From Salinarimonas sp. (GTDB lineage: Bacteria; Pseudomonadota; Alphaproteobacteria; Rhizobiales; Beijerinckiaceae): a DNA stretch of 64,000 nt. Of the stretch, positions 61,935 to 64,000 are shown one piece after another. The notes under the pieces are model-generated. The model was not told the origin of the DNA and made no database searches. It saw only the letters and a program-made list of their open reading frames with translations. The DNA lies in assembly GCF_040111675.1 (NCBI RefSeq), contig NZ_CP157794.1, positions 496,001 through 560,000 on the forward strand, read 5' to 3'. The position numbers and the translations under genes are program-made. The number at the start of each line of letters is the position of its first letter. Position 1 is the first letter of the stretch.

Positions 61935-62393
61935 TCAGGGGGCGGGAACGATCATCAGCGGGCACTGGACGCGCCGGGCCAGGAAGGCGCTCACCGACCC
62001 GAAGGTCATGTGGTCGAACTCCTCCACGAAGGCGTCGAGCTTCGCGGCGAAGAAGCCCCGGTCCGGCTTGTGGCTGTGGCGCGCCATGACGAGGAGGTCG
62101 GGCCGGCGCTCCTGCGTCGCCCGCAGGATCATCTTGCGCGCGTCGCCCTCGGCGATGAGGACGCGGGTCTCGAGCCCGGCGGCGGTGAGCTCCGCCGCGG
62201 CGGCCTCCGCGCCGGCGCGCTGCTCGCGGTACTGCTCCTCGAACAGCTCGTCCGTCGCGCTCGTCGAGGAGCCGACGTCCTCGATGACGGAGATCAGGGT
62301 GACCTCGGGCTTGGCCTCGGCGAACAGCGCCTTCACCGCCTCGAGGGCGATGCGCGCGTTGCGCGAGTGGTCGTAGGCGAGCATCAGGTGCAT
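61935..62393 (-). CDS. Universal stress protein (UspA family)
   Basis: 152-aa Usp domain. Typical N-terminal strand with Asp (MHLMLAYDHSRNARIAL), mid-region LEVRVLIAEGDARKMILRATQERRPDLLVM and the C-terminal SVSAFLARRVQCPLMIVP motif. The ATP-binding GxxG-9x-G[ST] is only partly kept (HMTFGSVSAFL), so ATP binding is uncertain. It is the first gene of the nar array; its promoter region holds an FNR box. Start ATG 62393 with GGAG upstream. Confidence 0.9.
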   Translation of the reverse strand: MHLMLAYDHSRNARIALEAVKALFAEAKPEVTLISVIEDVGSSTSATDELFEEQYREQRAGAEAAAAELTAAGLETRVLIAEGDARKMILRATQERRPDLLVMARHSHKPDRGFFAAKLDAFVEEFDHMTFGSVSAFLARRVQCPLMIVPAP

Positions 62394-62471
62394 GGGCGAG
62401 CTCCGCGCAGGACGGAAGTCCTCTGGGGTCCAGGATGCGCGGAGAATGTCACGGGGCGCACGGCTCCAGAC

Positions 62472-62485
62472 TTGACTTCCATCAA
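62472..62485. promoter_or_regulatory. FNR-type box TTGAC-N4-ATCAA
   Basis: A 9 of 10 match to the FNR consensus TTGAT-N4-ATCAA (ttgac ttcc atcaa). Its centre is about 85 bases upstream of the usp start codon, so a class II promoter would begin near 62437. It fits anaerobic activation of the usp-nar array. No FNR gene with cysteines is in the window. Confidence 0.7.
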
Positions 62486-62934
62486 GCAAAGGAACCTTCC
62501 GAAGGCCGATCGCGCTCCTACCTAAGGAACGCTCCTTAGGTCTCAGCTTCGTCTGACGACGTTTTTCCGGGGCGAGAGAGGGTTTCGCAGCTGGGATTCC
62601 CGGAGATCCGTGGATTGACAATTATCAAGTACAGTGTGGGGGAGGGTCGAACCGATGGCGCGTTGCAGGTGGCGTTCCGACGACCCCGTCGCAGAGCCGT
62701 CCTCGGCGCCTTGCGCCCTGCACGAGGCCGATCCGGGCTATGCGGGCCTGGACGAGGAGACGCTCGCGCGGGCGTGCTGGCGCGCCCGGCGGACGCTGCG
62801 CCGGCTCCCAGCCGATGCGCCGCGGCCGCGCCGGACCGCGCGAGCGCCTCGCCTCCGACTCCCGGCACGTTGCGCCAGCGCAATTCGCTCCCGCGCCAGG
62901 GCGCTAGGATGCGCGCGACGATCGGAGGTGATTC
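62486..62934. other. Divergent regulatory region with a possible small gene
   Basis: Holds a second FNR-type box (62615-62628). An ATG at 62655 has GGAGGG eight bases upstream and would encode MARCRWRSDDPVAEPSSAPC then LHEADPGYAGLDEETLARA, which looks somewhat protein-like. The frame then runs on as Arg-rich noise past the next real gene, so a true gene would need a frameshift or earlier end. I record it as doubtful, not as a gene. Confidence 0.3.
62615..62628. promoter_or_regulatory. FNR-type box TTGAC-N4-ATCAA, second copy
   Basis: ttgac aatt atcaa, the same 9 of 10 match with the opposite-facing gene set. It lies 320 bases upstream of the small DUF6455 gene (62935) and 27 bases upstream of the doubtful ATG at 62655. 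Together with the box at 62472 it frames the divergent promoter. Confidence 0.65.
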
Positions 62935-63177
62935 ATGCTCGCGACCCTGACCGCCCGCACCGAGGCCAACGCCGACAGCTTCCGGCGCATGTGCGATCGC
63001 GTCGGCTACGATACCGCCCGCGCGGGCGAGCATCCGCTCGCCTTCGCGCTCGCGGCGCGGCGCTGCGTCTTCTGCCGCCGCACCGAGGCCTGCCGCGCCT
63101 ACCTCGAGACGCCGGGGGACGAGGCGCCGGACTTCTGCCCCAACGCCTTCTTCTTCGAGGCCGGCGCCGTGGTCTGA
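62935..63177 (+). CDS. Small DUF6455-family protein
   Basis: 80-aa protein with a near-perfect ribosome site GGAGGTGAT. The C-terminal half carries CVFCRRTEACRAYLE then DFCPNAFFFE, the same four-Cys pattern (CxxC-x5-CRxxL...CPNA) as the protein at 44591. The N-terminal 40 residues (LTARTEANADSFRRMCDRVG) are helical with one extra Cys. Function unknown; a small metal- or cluster-binding protein of anaerobic nitrogen metabolism is the reasonable guess. Convergent with the globin gene. Confidence 0.88.
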   Translation: MLATLTARTEANADSFRRMCDRVGYDTARAGEHPLAFALAARRCVFCRRTEACRAYLETPGDEAPDFCPNAFFFEAGAVV

Positions 63178-63187
63178 GGGGCGCGCG

Positions 63188-63601
63188 TCAGCCCGGCAGG
63201 CGCAGCGCCTTCGGACCGATGCCGAGCCCGATCATCAGGCTGTCCGCGATACGGTGCGCGCGGTCGACGAAGAACGCGGCGGCGTCCGGCGCGCAGACGT
63301 CGCGCGCCGTCTCCTCGAACAGGGCGAGCCAGCGCGCGAAGATCGCCGCGTCGAGGCCCATGCCGCGATGCGCGAGGTGCGGCTTGCCCTGGTAGCGGCC
63401 GGTGCCGCGCGCCACCGAGGACCAGAAGTCCACCATCCTCGCCAGATGTCCGTCCCAGCGCCCGGCGAGGCGCGCCTCGAAGACCGGGCCGAGCACGGCG
63501 TCCGCGCGCACGCGACCATAGAAGACGTGCACCAGGCGGGTGACGTCCGCCTCCGAGATCTCGGCCTTCGGCTCGACGAGCCGGATGCGCGTATCGGTCA
63601 C
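63188..63601 (-). CDS. Group III truncated haemoglobin
   Basis: 137-aa globin of the TrHb3 class (FYGRVRADAVLGPVFEARLA; WDGHLARMVDFWSSVARGTGRYQGKPHLAHRGM). The proximal His is expected in the PHLAHRGM segment; the C-terminal helix is RAHRIADSLMIGLG. These globins bind O2 and NO. Start is the GTG at 63601 with CGGAGGG five bases upstream; a GTG at 63634 would add 11 residues. Divergent from an NsrR-like regulator, which fits NO detoxification. Confidence 0.9.
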   Translation of the reverse strand: MTDTRIRLVEPKAEISEADVTRLVHVFYGRVRADAVLGPVFEARLAGRWDGHLARMVDFWSSVARGTGRYQGKPHLAHRGMGLDAAIFARWLALFEETARDVCAPDAAAFFVDRAHRIADSLMIGLGIGPKALRLPG

Positions 63602-63627
63602 GGCGCCCTCCGAAAAAAGGCATTGCG

Positions 63628-63643
63628 GATGCACCTTTGCATC
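63628..63643. promoter_or_regulatory. Palindrome GATGCA-N4-TGCATC upstream of globin gene
   Basis: Six-base arms with a four-base spacer (cctt), 27 bases upstream of the globin GTG. Its half sites look like those of NsrR (GATGCA), though canonical NsrR sites have wider spacing. A related element is at 27736. Confidence 0.5.
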
Positions 63644-63652
63644 TACGCGTCG

Positions 63653-63677
63653 AAACAGGTATTGTCGATACTTGTTT
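63653..63677. promoter_or_regulatory. 25-bp inverted repeat upstream of the Rrf2 gene
   Basis: Left arm aaacaggtat, five-base spacer tgtcg, right arm atacttgttt; 9 of 10 arm positions pair. It ends 16 bases before the ATG of the Rrf2 regulator, an ideal place for autorepression, and is strikingly AT-rich for this genome. Rrf2 regulators bind such palindromes. Best operator candidate in the window. Confidence 0.6.
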
Positions 63678-63693
63678 TCACGGACGCGTCGCG

Positions 63694-64000
63694 ATGAAGC
63701 TCACCCTGCACACCGACTACGCCCTGCGCGTGCTGATGACGCTCGCCGTCCTCGAGGGCCGCGTCGTCTCGATCGAGGAGCTGGCGCGGCGTCACCGCGT
63801 CTCGGAGAACCACCTGCGCAAGGTCGCGCAGACGCTGGTCGGCATGGGGCTCGTCGCCGGCGTGCGCGGGCGCGCCGGTGGGCTGCGGCTCGCGGTCGAC
63901 CCCCGGAGCGTCCGGATGGGCGGCGTGGTGCGCGCGCTCGAGGAGGACGTCGCCCTCGTCGAGTGCCTGGGCGAGGGCCCCGCCTCCTGCGCCCTCGCCG
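63694..64000 (+). CDS. Rrf2-family regulator, NsrR-like (C-terminus off the window)
   Basis: First 102 codons of an Rrf2 repressor starting MKLTLHTDYALRVLMTLAVL. The winged helix (VSIEELARRHRVSENHLRKV; VRGRAGGLRLA) and the start of the cluster-binding region are visible: LVECLGEGPASCALA shows two cysteines of the expected three. The family includes NsrR (NO-sensing 4Fe-4S) and RirA/IscR; VECxxxxxxxC and the adjacent globin favour NsrR. The third Cys should lie just beyond the edge. Confidence 0.88.
   Translation, partial: MKLTLHTDYALRVLMTLAVLEGRVVSIEELARRHRVSENHLRKVAQTLVGMGLVAGVRGRAGGLRLAVDPRSVRMGGVVRALEEDVALVECLGEGPASCALA

Noticed and set aside
62536..63033. Minus-strand open frame over the FNR box region
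   Set aside because: Spans the divergent promoter and overlaps the small DUF6455 gene antisense; no protein-like features.
1..64000. CRISPR arrays, insertion sequences, integrases, phage genes
   Set aside because: None seen: no direct repeat arrays, no transposase motifs, no att-like duplication beside the tRNA-Ser gene.

Overview
This is about 64 kb of very GC-rich DNA, roughly 70-75% by eye. The gene content points to an alphaproteobacterium, probably in Hyphomicrobiales (inference). It carries NarK1/NarK2 with narGHJI, NnrS, DUF6455 proteins, a bcsABZ-TPR cellulose operon of the Rhodobacter/Rhizobiales type, a Blh-like metallo-beta-lactamase and CIA30. The high GC opens long spurious frames on the antisense strand of almost every gene; these are not annotated.

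Region 1 (1-18516) is a natural-product locus. Two minus-strand megasynthase genes sit one base apart. The complete one is A-PCP-Cy-A-PCP-KS-AT-DH-KR-ACP. The second runs off the left edge and starts Cy-A. My reading of the adenylation pockets gives a proline-like code for the starter A domain and a cysteine code for the second, so a pyrrolidinyl-thiazoline-polyketide-azoline chain is plausible. Divergent from them are a cytochrome P450 and a coupled DUF899 thioredoxin-like protein. Next come a SAM methyltransferase coupled to an AraC regulator, and two divergent proteins (431 and 358 aa) that I do not recognise.

Region 2 (18610-26732) is a tightly overlapping eight-gene operon encoding only the membrane arm of a complex I-like machine: nuoA, an unusual gene, nuoH, J, K, L, M, N. 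The unusual gene looks like a fused, cofactor-less NuoB/NuoD remnant. NuoH has lost the classical quinone-site loops, and no NuoC, E, F, G or I is present. This is the best candidate here for an undescribed system.

Region 3 (26910-35577) holds housekeeping and signalling genes: an SDR, a TsaC/Sua5 tRNA-modification enzyme, a persulfide-dioxygenase-like metallohydrolase, a CIA30 protein, a four-gene signalling operon (secreted Moco-domain-like protein, histidine kinase, receiver-only protein, receiver-MarR-like protein), MsrA, a small membrane protein and tRNA-Ser(GGA).

Region 4 (35587-44039) is a cellulose operon, bcsA-bcsB-bcsZ-TPR, ending in a soluble GGDEF diguanylate cyclase. Signal synthesis and the PilZ-controlled synthase therefore appear to be co-transcribed.

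Region 5 (44591-64000) is an anaerobic nitrate/NO block. It has two DUF6455 proteins, two Crp/Fnr regulators without FNR cysteines, NnrS and an AhpD-like protein. The minus-strand array usp-narK1-narK2-narGHJI-parvulin-unknown-moaA-mog follows. At the right edge a group III truncated globin lies divergent from an NsrR-like Rrf2 regulator that is cut by the window end. FNR-type boxes (TTG-N8-CAA) and inverted repeats lie in the divergent intergenic regions and fit O2/NO control.
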